Assembly (NCBI RefSeq): GCF_964656455.1
Contig: NC_135726.1
Span: forward strand, 28,593,168-28,657,167
Length of the DNA: 64,000 nt
From: Halichoerus grypus
Lineage: Eukaryota; Chordata; Mammalia; Carnivora; Phocidae
Reading direction: 5' to 3'
Both the position numbers and the translations under genes were made by a program. Below are positions 31,796 through 42,869 of this stretch, piece by piece; position 1 is the stretch's first letter, and each line of letters begins with the position of its first letter. The notes under the pieces are model-generated. The model was not told where the DNA came from. It was given only the letters and a program-made list of their open reading frames with translations, and did not search any database.

Positions 31796-32675
31796 ACCCC
31801 CTGCAAGTCCTCAGCAATGTGACCTGCAAGAGAGAGTAGTGGGAACAGAGCCTTACTCCAAAGAAGCTGAGGAAGATCAGGTCAACTATAGTGTGGAGGC
31901 TTCGAGAAGTTTCCAAATAGACTTAGGGTTGGAAAAGATCACTGGTCATTTGGTGGAGCATCAGATGAAACTGTTGCTTTGTGTTTGGAGGCCAAGTTAT
32001 ATCAAAAATGTTTTAGATCTAGAATGTTCCTGTTCTTGAAAACAGGCAAGAGAAAGATCTACAGTGTGAAAGACCGATTCCTCTGTCCTATGTCAGACCC
32101 ACTCTTAAACATGCATTCTTTGAGAGGGCAGAATCTCTACCACCATTTAAATGGCTGCCATCTCTCTCTGTGTGGAGACCACCAGGCTTGGCTGCCAGGA
32201 AGCCATGGCCAGTGGCAGAAGCCAGAACAGACAGCTACTGATAAAGATGGACCAGAGGCCTCTCCTGGATGCCCTTGACAAGCCCCCTATCCTACTCCCC
32301 GGCTCCCAGAACTTAAATCAACATAGGCAAGAAAGGGAGAAGAGGAAGGAGGGGAGTCCCTGCATTTGCTTGGATTATTTATCCAAAAGGGAGTAAGGGG
32401 GGAAATCTGGACTGGGCTTACCCCTGTTTACTAAATCAGGTTTTCTGCCCTTAGGTAGAATCCAGGATGGAGACCAAAGTATAGTTCAGTCATCAAGGAA
32501 TCAAGATCTATTTTCATACATCTGAGTTTGAGGTTGTGAAGGGTTTACCTGCTACGTTGGCTGCTTGCTACGGAGAAGCTAGTCGGGCCAGCCCTCTGTT
32601 TCTCTTGGTCCACAGACAGGTGAAACCCTCCCCCATGAACCTGGCACTGCAGCAATAAGAGAAAGAAGACTGGAA
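31796..32675. other. No gene seen
   Basis: This is single-copy-like DNA. Two overlapping short frames (31979-32396) have no domain and no splice context. Confidence 0.5.
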
Positions 32676-32680
32676 GTTAC

Positions 32681-32853
32681 CGTTTTTTAAAGATTTTATT
32701 TATTTAAGAGAGAGAGAGTGATCAAGCACAAGCAGGGGGAGAAGCAGACTCCCCACTGAGCAAGGAGCCCAATGTGGGGCTCGATCCCAGGAGCCCAGAA
32801 TCATGACCTGAGCCAAAGGCAGATGCTTAACCGACTGAGCCACCCAGGAGCCC
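32681..32853 (-). mobile_element. SINEC, antisense
   Basis: AAAGATTTTATTTATTTAAG, a GA-run, then GCAAGGAGCCCAATGTGG and the head complement CTGAGCCACCCAGGAGCCC are present. Flanks GAAGTTACCGTT and GAGATACTGGTT could be a decayed target-site duplication. Confidence 0.88.
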
Positions 32854-32859
32854 GGAGAT

Positions 32860-33188
32860 ACTGGTTTGAACCAAAACAGTCCCAACCATCAGGAAGTGGG
32901 GAGTTTACCTTTTACCATCAGGTAGAGTAGAAGCTTAGAGAAGTCTCTGAGAGACAGCCTTGCCCTGGGGGAGCCCCGGACCATTTCTTCTTGGAAGAGG
33001 TACCATCAGAGTCCGGATTTGAAAGAAAGGCAGCAGCGAAAACTTGAAGACATTGTTGGGTCTTATTTTTCCCCTGAAACACCGAGAACCAAGGATCTCT
33101 GGGATTAGAAGACAAGACTTTGCATTTAATCCAAAGTCTTCTAGCTCAGTCATGAGGGGAGGCCATTCCATCAGGACCATACTCTATC
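32860..33188. other. No gene seen
   Basis: No recognised repeat or exon. Minus-strand frames here have no domain. Confidence 0.5.
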
Positions 33189-33189
33189 A

Positions 33190-33415
33190 TGAGTATCAGT
33201 AGAGCGTGGTGTTTGAGATCACATCCACCACCATCAGAAAAACCTGGTTCAAGTTCCAACTCTGCTGTGTGACACTGGACAAGTCACTTAGCCTCTCTGA
33301 GCCCTTTCAATTTATCTATAAAGAAGAAACAATAATACCTCCCTTGTAAAATCCCTCTGAGGATAAGTGAGCATCCCCTATAGACAGAGCACCCAGACAA
33401 TTGCCCAGTACACAC
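33190..33415 (+). repeat. MIR, near full length
   Basis: AACCTGGTTCAAGTTCCAAC, TCTGCTGTGTGACACTGGAC, AAGTCACTTAGCCTCTCTG and ATAATACCTCCCTTGT follow MIR in sense. It is among the best-preserved MIRs in the window. Confidence 0.88.
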
Positions 33416-33794
33416 AGGACACCGTGAGAGCGCAGAGGTGAGTACTCAGAGAAAGTCACCCGTGCGTGTCCTGGGTTGGATCCTAATGCGGCAAACGCTT
33501 CTGCTGCCTTTCATTATGGAGCCCTCTCCCCTTCCTAGAGCCCCGCTCCTCTGGAGATGATAAAGTGTCACGACTTCCCAAGTGACTCTCCTGAGGCCAC
33601 CTGCTGTCAGCCCACAATGATCTTTAGCACAGATTTAGCCAAGTCCGCAGAAGGTGGCTCAGGGCTCTGGGAGGGGAGCGAGTTGCTTTTCCTTTGGGGG
33701 CAGGGAAGAATCTGTCCTCATTTCCGCATCAATCAGGGCTGATGATGGGAAAGCCAAGGGAGCTTCAAGGTCTCTTCTCTAACTGGGGGAAGAT
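33416..33794. other. No gene seen
   Basis: Single-copy-like sequence, nothing recognised. Confidence 0.5.
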
Positions 33795-33900
33795 GCAAGG
33801 CATGGAGGAGGGAACAGCATGTGCAAAGACTCTGAGGCAGGAAGAGCAGAAAGAAAGCCAGTGTGGCTGAAGAATAGAAAGCCAGCAGGTGGGTGGCCGG
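33795..33900 (-). repeat. L2 fragment, antisense
   Basis: GGGAACAGCATGTGCAAAGA, CTCTGAGGCAGGAAGAGCAG and AAAGCCAGTGTGGCTGAAGA are typical of the reversed L2 consensus. Confidence 0.75.
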
Positions 33901-34059
33901 AGAAGACACCAGGAACCGTAGTGGCCGCAGACTTGCTGTGAGCCAGGCTGTCTTCCGAGCCTCTATTGCCCCACCCAGGCGTCACAACAGGACCCCGTGG
34001 TCAGGGCTAGCGTCTTCTTCCCTTGTAGAGATCAGACCAAAGATCATGCCCCAGGTCCC

Positions 34060-34140
34060 TGTGACCTGTCCAGCCAGTTAGCGGCAAAGCCAGGATTTAA
34101 AGCCAGCCCACCTGGCTTCCAGAGGCACCCATGGAAATGT
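34060..34140 (-). repeat. MIR head, antisense
   Basis: GTTAGCGGCAAAGCCAGGAT followed by TTAAAGCCAGCCCACCTGG is the complement of the MIR tRNA-like head. Confidence 0.65.
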
Positions 34141-35108
34141 TCTGCTGTACTGTCCCAGGCACGGGGCATTGCTTAAAGCTATCCGTGTTATCCTCAAAGC
34201 AGCAGGAACTAAGGAGGAGCACATAGCCTCATCTGAATCCTCCGATGAGATCCTTCTTGCTGCTGGTAAGGAATAGATTTGAAGAGGCTAGGAATGAAGG
34301 TGTTGGGACGAGAGCAATTAGGAGCCCGGGCTGGGCTGGTGTTGCCAGGAGGTGGGGAGAAGCGGTCAATTTTAGGGACAATTTTAGGTGTTCTCACCTT
34401 TGTGCTTACGCTAATTTTATTTATGGAATAACAGAATTAGCTCTTGACTGGCTTAGCACTTGGGAAGGGGGAGAGGGGAGGGAGGTGTCAACTCACCAGA
34501 GAACCTCAGCAGCCCCTCCAGGGACCTTGCTGTCACTTTCCACCGCCTCTCCTGTCAGGGTGAGGGGCTCCCAGCCCCCTCCCCTCTATGGTGGGGGGGG
34601 GGTCGTAGGAGCAGGCAGATCCCAGGGGACCAGCATTCAGCTTGCTTCCCCAAGAACTGTGCAAACAGGGAGACAGCCCTCCCAGGGGGGCAGGAAGCCC
34701 TCTCCAGACCCCAGAGCCCTCATCGGCCACCTCCCACCCTCGGGGGTGATCGCCAGGAAGGCTGGGAGCTCTGTTCAGATACAATTGTTCCCACCCCCAA
34801 TGCAGCCTCCATGCCTTGGCAAAGGGAATTAAAGGCTGAAAGGATGTGTTCTTAAAGTCGGGCTGCTTACCCACTGTCAGGATCGGCTTTGAACCAAATC
34901 CTCACCTCCAGGTAGCATATGCCTGTCACCAGCACGCGCACACACATCCTGGGCTCCCTGCTGCTGGCAAAGGTCCAGCTCCCCGGGACAGCCGTCCTGC
35001 CACTTCAGAAAAGCCAAGAAAGCAACCCACAGGGGCCTCGGCCTCCAAGCTCCACACCCCGGGGCTGAGCTCCCCCCATCAGGCAAGCGGGCCCTGCCCC
35101 GTTTCCCA
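34141..35108. other. No gene seen; GC-rich frames rejected
   Basis: A 195-codon frame (34245-34832) and overlapping frames on both strands cross G-runs near 34590. The translations are low in information (Gly, Pro, Ser, Arg) and show no domain. The part 34240-34440 is AT-richer and repeat-free. Confidence 0.5.
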
Positions 35109-35109
35109 A

Positions 35110-35725
35110 ATGTAAGAAGAGGGTGGTGGAGGGAGCCCTGCACTGGGGCGCAGGAGGGGAGATGCTGAATGGCCTCCGGCACCTGGAGATCTCTGCTGTT
35201 TGCATTCTGCCTCACCTCGGCTCCTGCAGCCACTGAGAGTTAATCTCCACAGCCAAGATTAGTTTATTCGATTAACTCCGCTCCCTATAGACCATCCTGG
35301 GAGCTCTCCGCCATGCATCCAGAACAAACCTTACCAACATTTTACCAGCCCGAAGAAGATTCAATAGAATAATCTTTCTCTCTCTTCCTTTCATATGATT
35401 GGAAAATAAATTGAAAATGAATTTCAGTCATTGCTTGTGTTTTAAATATGAGATAAAGGGCGGCCCCTGTGCCAGCTAGTTCAATAGATGGGGGGGGGAG
35501 GGCTTCCCATTATGAGCAACACAAACGTGCTCTGTGGGGGGAAGCAGGAGGCTCTCGAGCAAATGCGTCTGGTTACCGACAATATTTGTGTAATTAGGCT
35601 ATTATGTTTCCACATCTTTAACTGATCATTATTATTTTGTTTGTTTCTGCAGAACTACAGCATAGCCATCAAAACTTGATGTTCTAAAATAAAAATATTC
35701 CCTACAGCATCCTGTTTCAAAATGT
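35110..35725. other. Candidate conserved non-coding block 3
   Basis: This is repeat-free sequence with AT-rich homeodomain-type stretches (AGATTAGTTTATTCGATTAA near 35258, GTAATTAGGC near 35590). A splice-acceptor-like TTGTTTCTGCAG at 35641-35652 is followed by AATAAA at 35688-35693. I cannot show that this is an exon. The block fits an enhancer better. Confidence 0.35.
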
Positions 35726-35732
35726 CTCTTAA

Positions 35733-35980
35733 GCCAGGGCACTCCAACGTGGCCACATGTTGAACCACCTGGGGAGTTTTTAAAAACTCTGATGCTTGGG
35801 TCCTACCTCCAGGAATTCTGATTTAATGGGTCAGGGGTATGGCCTGGGCATGAAGATAAATTTTAAAGCTTGGATTATGATGATGATGATGATGATGATT
35901 TCAGTTGTTTTTTTTTTTTAATTTATAAAGATTCTCTTTAAAGACCATTCCAGTAAGTAGCCAAGTTTGAGAACTTTGGT
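35733..35980 (+). mobile_element. MER20-type hAT element, containing a (GAT)n run
   Basis: GCACTCCAACGTGGCCACAT, ACCACCTGGGGAGTTTTTAA and GGAATTCTGATTTAATGGGT are in MER20 order. The right end has CAAGTTTGAGAACTTTGG. An (ATG)n microsatellite at 35877-35899 and a T-run near 35908 lie in the middle. Ends are approximate. Confidence 0.72.
35877..35899. repeat. (ATG)n microsatellite
   Basis: Seven or eight ATG units in tandem inside the MER20-type element. Confidence 0.92.
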
Positions 35981-35984
35981 CACC

Positions 35985-36690
35985 AACTATTCTCTGCTAA
36001 TAGCAATGTCAGGAAAATTCAAAGTTGTCACAACCTCATGAACCACCCCGATAAGTAGGGCCCTCTCTCGCTCTTACACATGTTGTTAGAAACTTAAAGT
36101 CAACATGCTAATCCTTCTTACCTTCTTTCTTCCAATGGGGCAGGTGCCTGTGGAACAGTAGATGTCTTGGTGGGAGTGCCCTGGGCCGATGATGCCCCTG
36201 AGGGTTCGGAATGCAACATTCATAGATGTATTTATACAGGCCCTGTGTTCAGCTTTTGTCGTCACGGTCACCGAAACTGATTTCCTGGGTCATAAAAATG
36301 ACTATAAAGCTTGACCCTGAAGATTCGACTTGCCTATTTGCTTATTCAGGTTCAAGATGTGATGTCATACAGTGTTCTTTCGGTAGTGGCTTTTCACACT
36401 GACTCTGCTCCAGTTGATAACGATGATGTGCAAAGCAGTCACATCTTGATGTTGGCCCAGATAGGAGGGCAGTCAGATGCTGGAAGCGTGGTGTTGACAA
36501 GGGAGAGGAATCTGGGAGAAGGTGCGCAGATGCGGAGGCTCCCTTTTGTGGGCGGCACCCTTTCCGGAATCCGTAGTTCACCACTGAGTAATAACGACAG
36601 TAGGATTCCTGGTCCGAGTATCCTCTGCTGCCCAAATAAGAGATATCTGGTTGTCACACACAGTCCTCCACATACATATTTTAAAATGTG
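35985..36690. other. No gene seen; repeat-poor
   Basis: A 142-codon frame at 36311-36739 is open on the plus strand, with two minus-strand frames across the same place. The plus frame has no recognisable domain, and no conserved splice structure is evident. I do not call it a gene. Confidence 0.45.
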
Positions 36691-37260
36691 TGGAGATCTA
36701 ATTAAAGTGGGCGGCAACACTTCTCTTAATTATTCATGATGCCTCCAGTACCCCGAGACTCTTTCTAAAGTTATAATAATTGTCAAATGATGATGATGCC
36801 GCAACCCCTCCCTCATAAAACCGGGCATATGCTAGCTCGCCTCCTGATTATATTAGCCCAACATTACCACAGGTTGCAGGAAGTGTGGGGGTCCAACTCA
36901 GATATTCTCAGAGTCCTATTTTCAAATTAGATTATTAAAACACTTGGACAAGAAGACATGCCTGGATAAATGTCAGATCGATAGCTGGGCGACAGTGCAG
37001 TTTTTGAAAGATGGAATGTACTCACTTTCATTACGTTATATGATTGTGTAAATAGGCTACCGTTTGGCCGTGAACCTTTAGCCAAAATTAGGATGGTGGA
37101 TTCCTTTGAAAAAAAGAATAACAAATACAAATTCAAAAGACAATAAAAAAGAATCTGAATGTGTGATGTCTGTCCCACCCCAAAAAACCCAAAAATTATC
37201 CCTTAATCGAATGCTCGCAATTCATTTATTAACCAAAATCACGACGGATGGATTTCAAAT
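36690..37260. other. Candidate conserved non-coding block 4
   Basis: This is AT-rich, repeat-free sequence with TCTTAATTATTCATGATGCC near 36723 and AATTAGATTATTAAAACA near 36924. The texture matches blocks 2, 3 and 5. No coding signal is seen. Confidence 0.38.
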
Positions 37261-38270
37261 TGTTTGAAGTTATTCTTCTAGAGGTCCTTGAAGATATTTA
37301 TTGCAAGGCGCTTTTTAAATATACGTATTTGCAGGTTCTGTGCGGTTGAAGACGTAAGTAGGTGCTCTGTCCTTCATTTACACTTCAGCCATTCAGAACT
37401 CTGAACACTTCCGTCCTTCTCCTTGGAATATTTTAGGGGAAGCCAAACATCATTCATTGGGAATCTATGGTAGCTCACCTTTGGAATGTGGGACTCCTTT
37501 TGTTGGAATGGTTTTCAATAATCCTCTCTCTTACACGTTTCTACTATTTTAAGGAGGAACCCAGTCCAAAATGGGTAACAATGTAGGACCAAAGACTCAC
37601 AACATTTTAAAAGCATAACAGGCCTTTCTCTGCTGAGTCCTACAATTAAATCTTGAAGTTAACAGGACACACAACTGCATGTTTTCAATGGAATTCCCTG
37701 ATTCCAACTTTTCCTGCCACCCTCACCCATGGCAGAGCTTGATGCTGGGTCTTACACCCAGATGATCTGAATTCTGCCTTTACGATCTCTCCCAATGGGT
37801 GATGCTCCATTTAGTAGATTACTCTGCACACAGTAGGCACTCAGTAATTGTTCCCGGGCTTTATAATTTGGTCACGAGTTTCCCACCCACTGTACTCAGA
37901 GTTGAAAAACTCACCACGTGTGGGCTAACAGTCCTTGAGCAAAACAGCACGGGGTCCCCTAGATCCTGCCTTCAGACGGGGCTCCCTGCCTGCGAGTTTG
38001 GCGAGCCCCCAGATCTGTGAGTAGCTGTCACGCTGGCTCCGCCCCCCCATAGGGCACCTTGCTGGCCCCGCCCCCACCTCCTTTCTTAGGCCAAAGTACA
38101 GAATATCAATAGCGTTTTCGGCTTAGAAAGTTCAAGGGTCAATCTTCAAGGTGCTTAGGGCCGGAGCAACTCCCCAGAGACCTGAAGCCACACTTGGTCC
38201 TCAATAGCCAGGCTGGTGTCCTTGGGGCTCATGACAGTGGCGGCATCTCCAAGTAAATAAAGGCGTCCCC
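37261..38270. other. No gene seen; GC-box pair at 38032-38078
   Basis: This is mostly single-copy-like, with a short MIR/L2-like tail (CACAGTAGGCACTCAGTAAT near 37828). Two GGCYCCGCCCCC boxes lie 29 bases apart at 38032 and 38061. No CpG island surrounds them, so promoter function is doubtful. Confidence 0.45.
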
Positions 38271-39395
38271 CGTTCCAAAGCACCAGTGTTCCTCATGCTA
38301 ATTAAACAAACCAATTATGGTAATTAACTGGCACAAATGTCTGAATGGCTGTGAATCAGAGTGAAGGGGGTTACCACGTAGCTTCCCCACAATTATCCTG
38401 TAAAAAGGGATTTCTAAACCAGATCTGACTCACATTTTCTGATCACTTTCAAAATGTAACAATATTGAAGTTCTCGCAGCAGGCCTGCCCTTCTGCTGCA
38501 AACTTAGGCTCTGAAAAGCGCGAAATAGGAGAACGAAAGAAACCAATAAACCAACAAGACAAAAAGAAAACCCAAGCCCAATGTTTAAAATCGCGCTACG
38601 CTGACAGGATGCTGTGGGATGTTACTTCTCACATCACTTAGCCGGAGGAATTAGAGAAATTCAGTTTCGGTGAAGGTCACCTTGACTTTAGGAAGGAAAC
38701 AAGGCCTGAATGATATGCTAATTAGGACACATCTCTTTGAAAAACTGTCGAGAGCCTGAATATATATTTTTAAAGCAGGCCTGTGATGAAAATAGTTTAC
38801 ACCGAGTTCCCAGTTTTTTTGTTTTCTTCCTAAAGAGAGTTGGTTGGTCAGGTTGATCCCTTGTTGTTGAAATTCAATCCGAGGGCATTAAAGTGTAAAC
38901 CAGTTGGAAAAACAAAGAGCTTTAGGGAAATTAGTTGCTTCAACAACAACAAACAAGCACTCGGTAATCTTCTTAGAGAAATTAATGAAGGAAAAACCCC
39001 CCTCAACTGGGGAGAATGATCCCCCGCTCTCAAAGCACAGGCCTGGGAGGTTTGGGGAGAAGGTGTAAATGAAGAAAGCAGGATTAAATCGGACTTCAAT
39101 GAGAGTACAAAGAAATTTGGGGGATCTGAGAGCACAGCGCACCCATTTTCAGATGGAAGAGTGTTTTGGAGGGCCAATGGGTCCTAATCCTTTATGCAAA
39201 TCTCCTTAGATTGAAGTTTGCTTAAGTGTTTTATTTCTTTGCATACAATTAACATGTGAAACTCTGAAATGCTAAACTACTTCAAAGAAGCTCCCTTGTC
39301 TAGAAGCATCTAAAAGCATGCTTTATTTAATAATCTTCCAAAGTTTTCTGATACTTGAAGATAAAATCTCATTTTTCAAAGTCTTAAGGGCCTTG
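38271..39395. other. Candidate conserved non-coding block 5
   Basis: About 1.1 kb is free of recognisable repeats. It holds CATGCTAATTAAAC (about 38295) and GGTAATTAACTG (38318). An oestrogen-response-like AGGTCACCTTGACTT starts at 38674, and ATATGCTAATTAGG lies at about 38714. The minus-strand frames (38848-39177) have no domain. A regulatory role is likely, but this is inference. Confidence 0.42.
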
Positions 39396-39470
39396 CAAAC
39401 ACTCAAAAAAACAAAAAACAAAAACAAAAACCCACGCCCCCACCAACCAACCAACTAACCAACAGAGCAC
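39396..39470. repeat. A-rich and (CCAA)n low-complexity stretch
   Basis: Runs of AAAAAC units pass into CCAACCAACCAACTAACC. It is low complexity. Confidence 0.8.
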
Positions 39471-39639
39471 CTACCTTCTCCATGACCAGCTGGAACTTTA
39501 TCTTCTTTTGTTGGTTTTAAGATTGATAAGCAAATTTCCTCTGTTTTCGTCCAATTTGATCAGGTACCCTACACTCCTGTTTTTTTAAAAATTAACACAG
39601 TCATAGCCCTGAACAATAAACTGTGTTTGGGTTTTGTTT

Positions 39640-39784
39640 TTTTTTTTTTTAACTTTTTATTTGGAAATAATTTCAAATTCACAGAAAAATTACAAAACTG
39701 AAAACAGTGTAAAGAAAACCCTTTCCCTTTGCCTAGGTCCACCTACTGTTAATATTTTATCTCACTGCTTATCATTTGTGCATA

Positions 39785-39822
<38 letters not shown>

Positions 39823-40115
39823 CAAATTTGCTTCTTTAAACCACTGGAGGATACTCTCTGTAGTTCAAGTTCCATACCCACGGATACTTTCCTGGAGACT
39901 TTCCTACCAACAGGGATGTTCTCTCACATAGCCACAATATAGTTTTCAACTTTAGTAAGATGAGCCTTGCTAAATAACTTTTATCTCATTTCTCATCTGT
40001 GTTTCAGTTTTGCCAGGGGACCCAATAACGTTCTTTGTAGAAATTTCCCCCTGCAAGACAAGACCCAGAGTAGGATTGGCTATTGCACTGGGTTGTCATA
40101 CCCTTTTAAGTTTGA
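39640..40115 (-). mobile_element. Old L1 3' UTR (L1ME-like), antisense, with a CA repeat
   Basis: TTTTTATTTGGAAATAATTTC, AATTCACAGAAAAATTACAA, GGATGTTCTCTCACATAGCC and CAGTTTTGCCAGGGGACCC are the complement of the L1ME-type 3' region. The CA run lies where the L1 has a GT-rich patch. Confidence 0.75.
39786..39820. repeat. (CA)n microsatellite
   Basis: About seventeen uninterrupted CA units. Confidence 0.97.
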
Positions 40116-40284
40116 ACAATGTTTTTAAAGTTATATCAATTTTTAAGCATTTGGATGTATTTAGGGGAAAAAAAAAGAAGATTGTATTCAGTAAATCATT
40201 GTTTTGTTTAATTTAGATACCCAAAGTTTAAGCTTTTACTAACGTTTGTAATTGATGTATATGGAATCGGGGAATAAAAATAAC

Positions 40285-40375
40285 AATAAAAGTAAACCTT
40301 TATTGGTCACCTACTACGTGCCAGGCCCTCTGCTAAGTGATTTAAGTAGATGATCTGTGACAGCACCTGTTCCCT
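40285..40375 (-). repeat. MIR, antisense
   Basis: CCTTTATTGGTCACCTACTA, CGTGCCAGGCCCTCTGCTA and AGTGATTTAAGTAGATGATC are the complement of the MIR 3' half. Confidence 0.72.
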
Positions 40376-40609
40376 CCTTTTCTCTCCCAGCAAAGAATAA
40401 AGGGGCTTCCAGAAATGTTCAGGGTCCCCTTTTTTCATTCCTTCTAAGAATCTCAACGTTTGAACCCCAGGCCTGTGATTCATGTCTGGGCTTGTGAAGG
40501 GCATAAAGGAGCCCTGCACTCCTGGTCTCTATCTCCAACTAGCAGATAAACCGGACAAAGTCTCCATAGATAAATGTTAAGAAGAAAAACAAAGCAGGCT
40601 AAGGGTGAG

Positions 40610-41360
40610 GGATAGAAAGTGACATGGAGGTGGGAGTGGCGTGGCTATTTCTTTTAGGGAGGTCAGGGAAAAGCTCTCTGCTGGGGTGACATTGGGAAGG
40701 AGCCCCCAAGGCAGGAAATGCTGGCTGGAGGCCCGTGGATATCTGCGGGAAGAACAGCTTAGGTTGAGGGATGAGTAAGTGCAAAGGCCCTGCAGCGGGA
40801 ATGTGCACCATATATGTGATGCCCCACAGTGGCCGTGGCACAGGGATCTGGGAGGACCATGATGGGAGAGGCAAGAACAGAGGTGACCAGGGGACGGAGA
40901 ATGTGGGGTCTTGTAGGTCCTGGTGAGGACTCTGGCTTTTACTCTGAGTGACATGAGAAGCCATGGCCCAGTTCTGAGCAGAAGAATCTTTTCCAAGGTT
41001 GGGATGTAGAAGCAGGTAGAAACCAGGAAGCCGTTGGGAAGATATTACAATAATCCAGACACTGATGAGGGCTTAGATCCGGGGTTGGTGGGGGGAACAG
41101 ACAGCCATGCTTTGAAGGTAGAACTGCCATGATTTGCTGGTGGGGGGGATGTGGGATGTGAGAGAGAACAGAGTCAAAGCTAGGTCTGCGGCGTTAGCCC
41201 TGAGCATCTGGAAAGACGGACTTGTCACTTAGGGAGATGAGAAAGGTGCCGGGACCGGTTTTCGCAAGAGGATGAGCCAAGAGTAAACATCAGAAGCTCA
41301 TCTTCGAGCATTGTGAAACCCCCATTCGACGTCCAAGTGCCGATGGAGGTGACTCGTCCT
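40610..41360 (-). repeat. Long L2, antisense
   Basis: AGGGAGGTCAGGGAAAAGCT, GAGTAAGTGCAAAGGCCCTG, GTGACATGAGAAGCCATGGC, ATTACAATAATCCAGACACTG and GATTTGCTGGTGGGGGGGAT are in reversed L2 order over about 750 bases. This is one of the longest L2 remnants here. The open frames crossing it on the minus strand are chance. Confidence 0.85.
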
Positions 41361-41781
41361 CCCGGACTCTGATAGTTGAGTATTTTAAAGACGAATGTTC
41401 TGTGTGCCACCCTGACCAGACTCTCGCCCTTTACAGCACATGCCTTACAAGGCATTTTCCTGTTGTCTTGCTACGTGGTGAAGGTCAGGGAGGAATCAAG
41501 TCAATGAGCTGTAATTTGTGACTTATCAGGGTTGGAGTTCACACATGAGTTCTTGCCCTTTGATGAGATGTAGAGAGATCCAGTTGTGTGGAATTTTCTC
41601 CACAGAAGATGTGATAGGGGAAGATTTATTTCAAGTGATAAGTTTAGCAGGAGCGGTTAAAAGGTAGGGCTGCCCTGTGATGATCCCTTGTCATGGAGGA
41701 TGTGAGTGACAATTCTTCCTCAGCAGGAGGGCAGGTGATCATGCTGCCCACTGGGATGGGTTGCAGAAGTGCCCTGTTCTG

Positions 41782-41820
<39 letters not shown>

Positions 41821-42112
41821 CACCCCAGGACCTGGTGTGGGCTGTGCAGAAATCAAAGAGGGCTGGGAGATGCTCCTGGGCTTTGCTGGAAGTGACCCTC
41901 CAATCACTGTCCTTGCAGGGTTCACCCTGCTTTGTCCCCTTGTGCATTTGCAATCCTTTCCTGTCCCCAACCTCCACCCTCACCCTCCCACCTCTGTCCC
42001 AATGCCAGAATCCATCACCAAGCTTTCTGTTCTTCCAGGCCCCTGTGCTGACAAAGCTTCTGGGCAAGGGGTAGCTTCCCAGTGCTCCCAGTCTCACCCT
42101 GTCCTTCCTCCC
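41361..42112. other. No gene seen apart from a GT microsatellite
   Basis: Single-copy-like sequence. Frames of 79-163 codons at 41644-42184 exist only because they run through the GT repeat and GC-rich flanks. Confidence 0.5.
41784..41818. repeat. (GT)n microsatellite
   Basis: About seventeen uninterrupted TG units. Confidence 0.97.
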
Positions 42113-42114
42113 AC

Positions 42115-42255
42115 GTGGTGGTTAAGAGGGGCAGGCTCTGGACTCAGAAGACACGGGTTGGAGTCCTCGCTCTCCACTTCTTAGCTGTGTGACTTAGGCA
42201 AATTTTTGAACTACTGAGACTCGATTTCCGCATCGGTAAAATGGGACTGATGAGT
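42115..42255 (+). repeat. MIR
   Basis: GTGGTTAAGAGGGGCAGGCT, CTTAGCTGTGTGACTTAGGC, TCGATTTCCGCATCGGTAAA and ATGGGACTGATG follow MIR from its head. It is well preserved. Confidence 0.88.
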
Positions 42256-42868
42256 AGACCAATCCATAGAGTCGTAGCAGAGTGGCGCGGCATGCAGGGC
42301 CACCGCACGCCCAGATGGGGTATTTGTCCAAAATGGGAAAGACACCCCTTCCTCCCGGGGACACGACCCCACATGGGAGCAATGGCCTGGTGAACAGAAT
42401 GTGGCGATTTCAGTCCTAGTTCGTCCCTCCTGGGCATCTTTGACAAGGTATGGTCCACCCAAGCGGTTCACACAGGTCCCGGAGAGAAATCTACAACGAT
42501 GAGAACCGAATCTACATCGGCAGGTGACCACCCAGCCTCCAATGGCCCAGCAAGTCGCTTCTCTGAATTCAGGCAAAGGAACCAAAAAGGAGTGGCCAAG
42601 CCTGCTAGCTAGCCCATCCGGCCCCACGCCGCCCTCCACTGAGTCCCAGGTAGGGGTGGGGGGGCCGTGAGGGGCATGGGTATCGTGACTCAAACCTCCA
42701 AGTACCTGGTGGCAGCTGGTGGCATTTCTGAGCGTGCAAAGAAGGGAAACGAATTTTCCCAGTTCCGGAAAATGGCTCGAGGCCTCCTAAATGCCCCCTT
42801 CAGACGGGCAGCTGGAGCAGGCTGGGGAGAAAGCAGCGCCGCGTGGGTTTCCCGAGGACCATATGGGC
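42256..42868. other. No gene seen
   Basis: CpG content is higher than average. A 160-codon minus-strand frame (42211-42693) starts inside the MIR and has no domain. A short stretch near 42487-42523 reads like codons before a GTGACC donor-type site, but it is too short to call. Confidence 0.45.
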
Positions 42869-42869
42869 A

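Noticed and set aside
34245..34832. 195-codon plus-strand frame
   Set aside because: It has a low-information Gly/Pro/Ser/Arg translation across G-runs, and two further frames overlap it on both strands.
36311..36739. 142-codon plus-strand frame
   Set aside because: It overlaps two minus-strand frames, shows no recognisable domain and lies in a repeat-poor region better explained as regulatory DNA.
39786..41818. CA and GT microsatellites as possible CRISPR-like arrays
   Set aside because: They are pure dinucleotide runs without spacers. Nothing in this mammalian window resembles a CRISPR array.
42211..42693. 160-codon minus-strand frame and a codon-like stretch before GTGACC near 42523
   Set aside because: The frame ends inside a MIR. 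The codon-like stretch is about a dozen residues, which is too little to call an exon.
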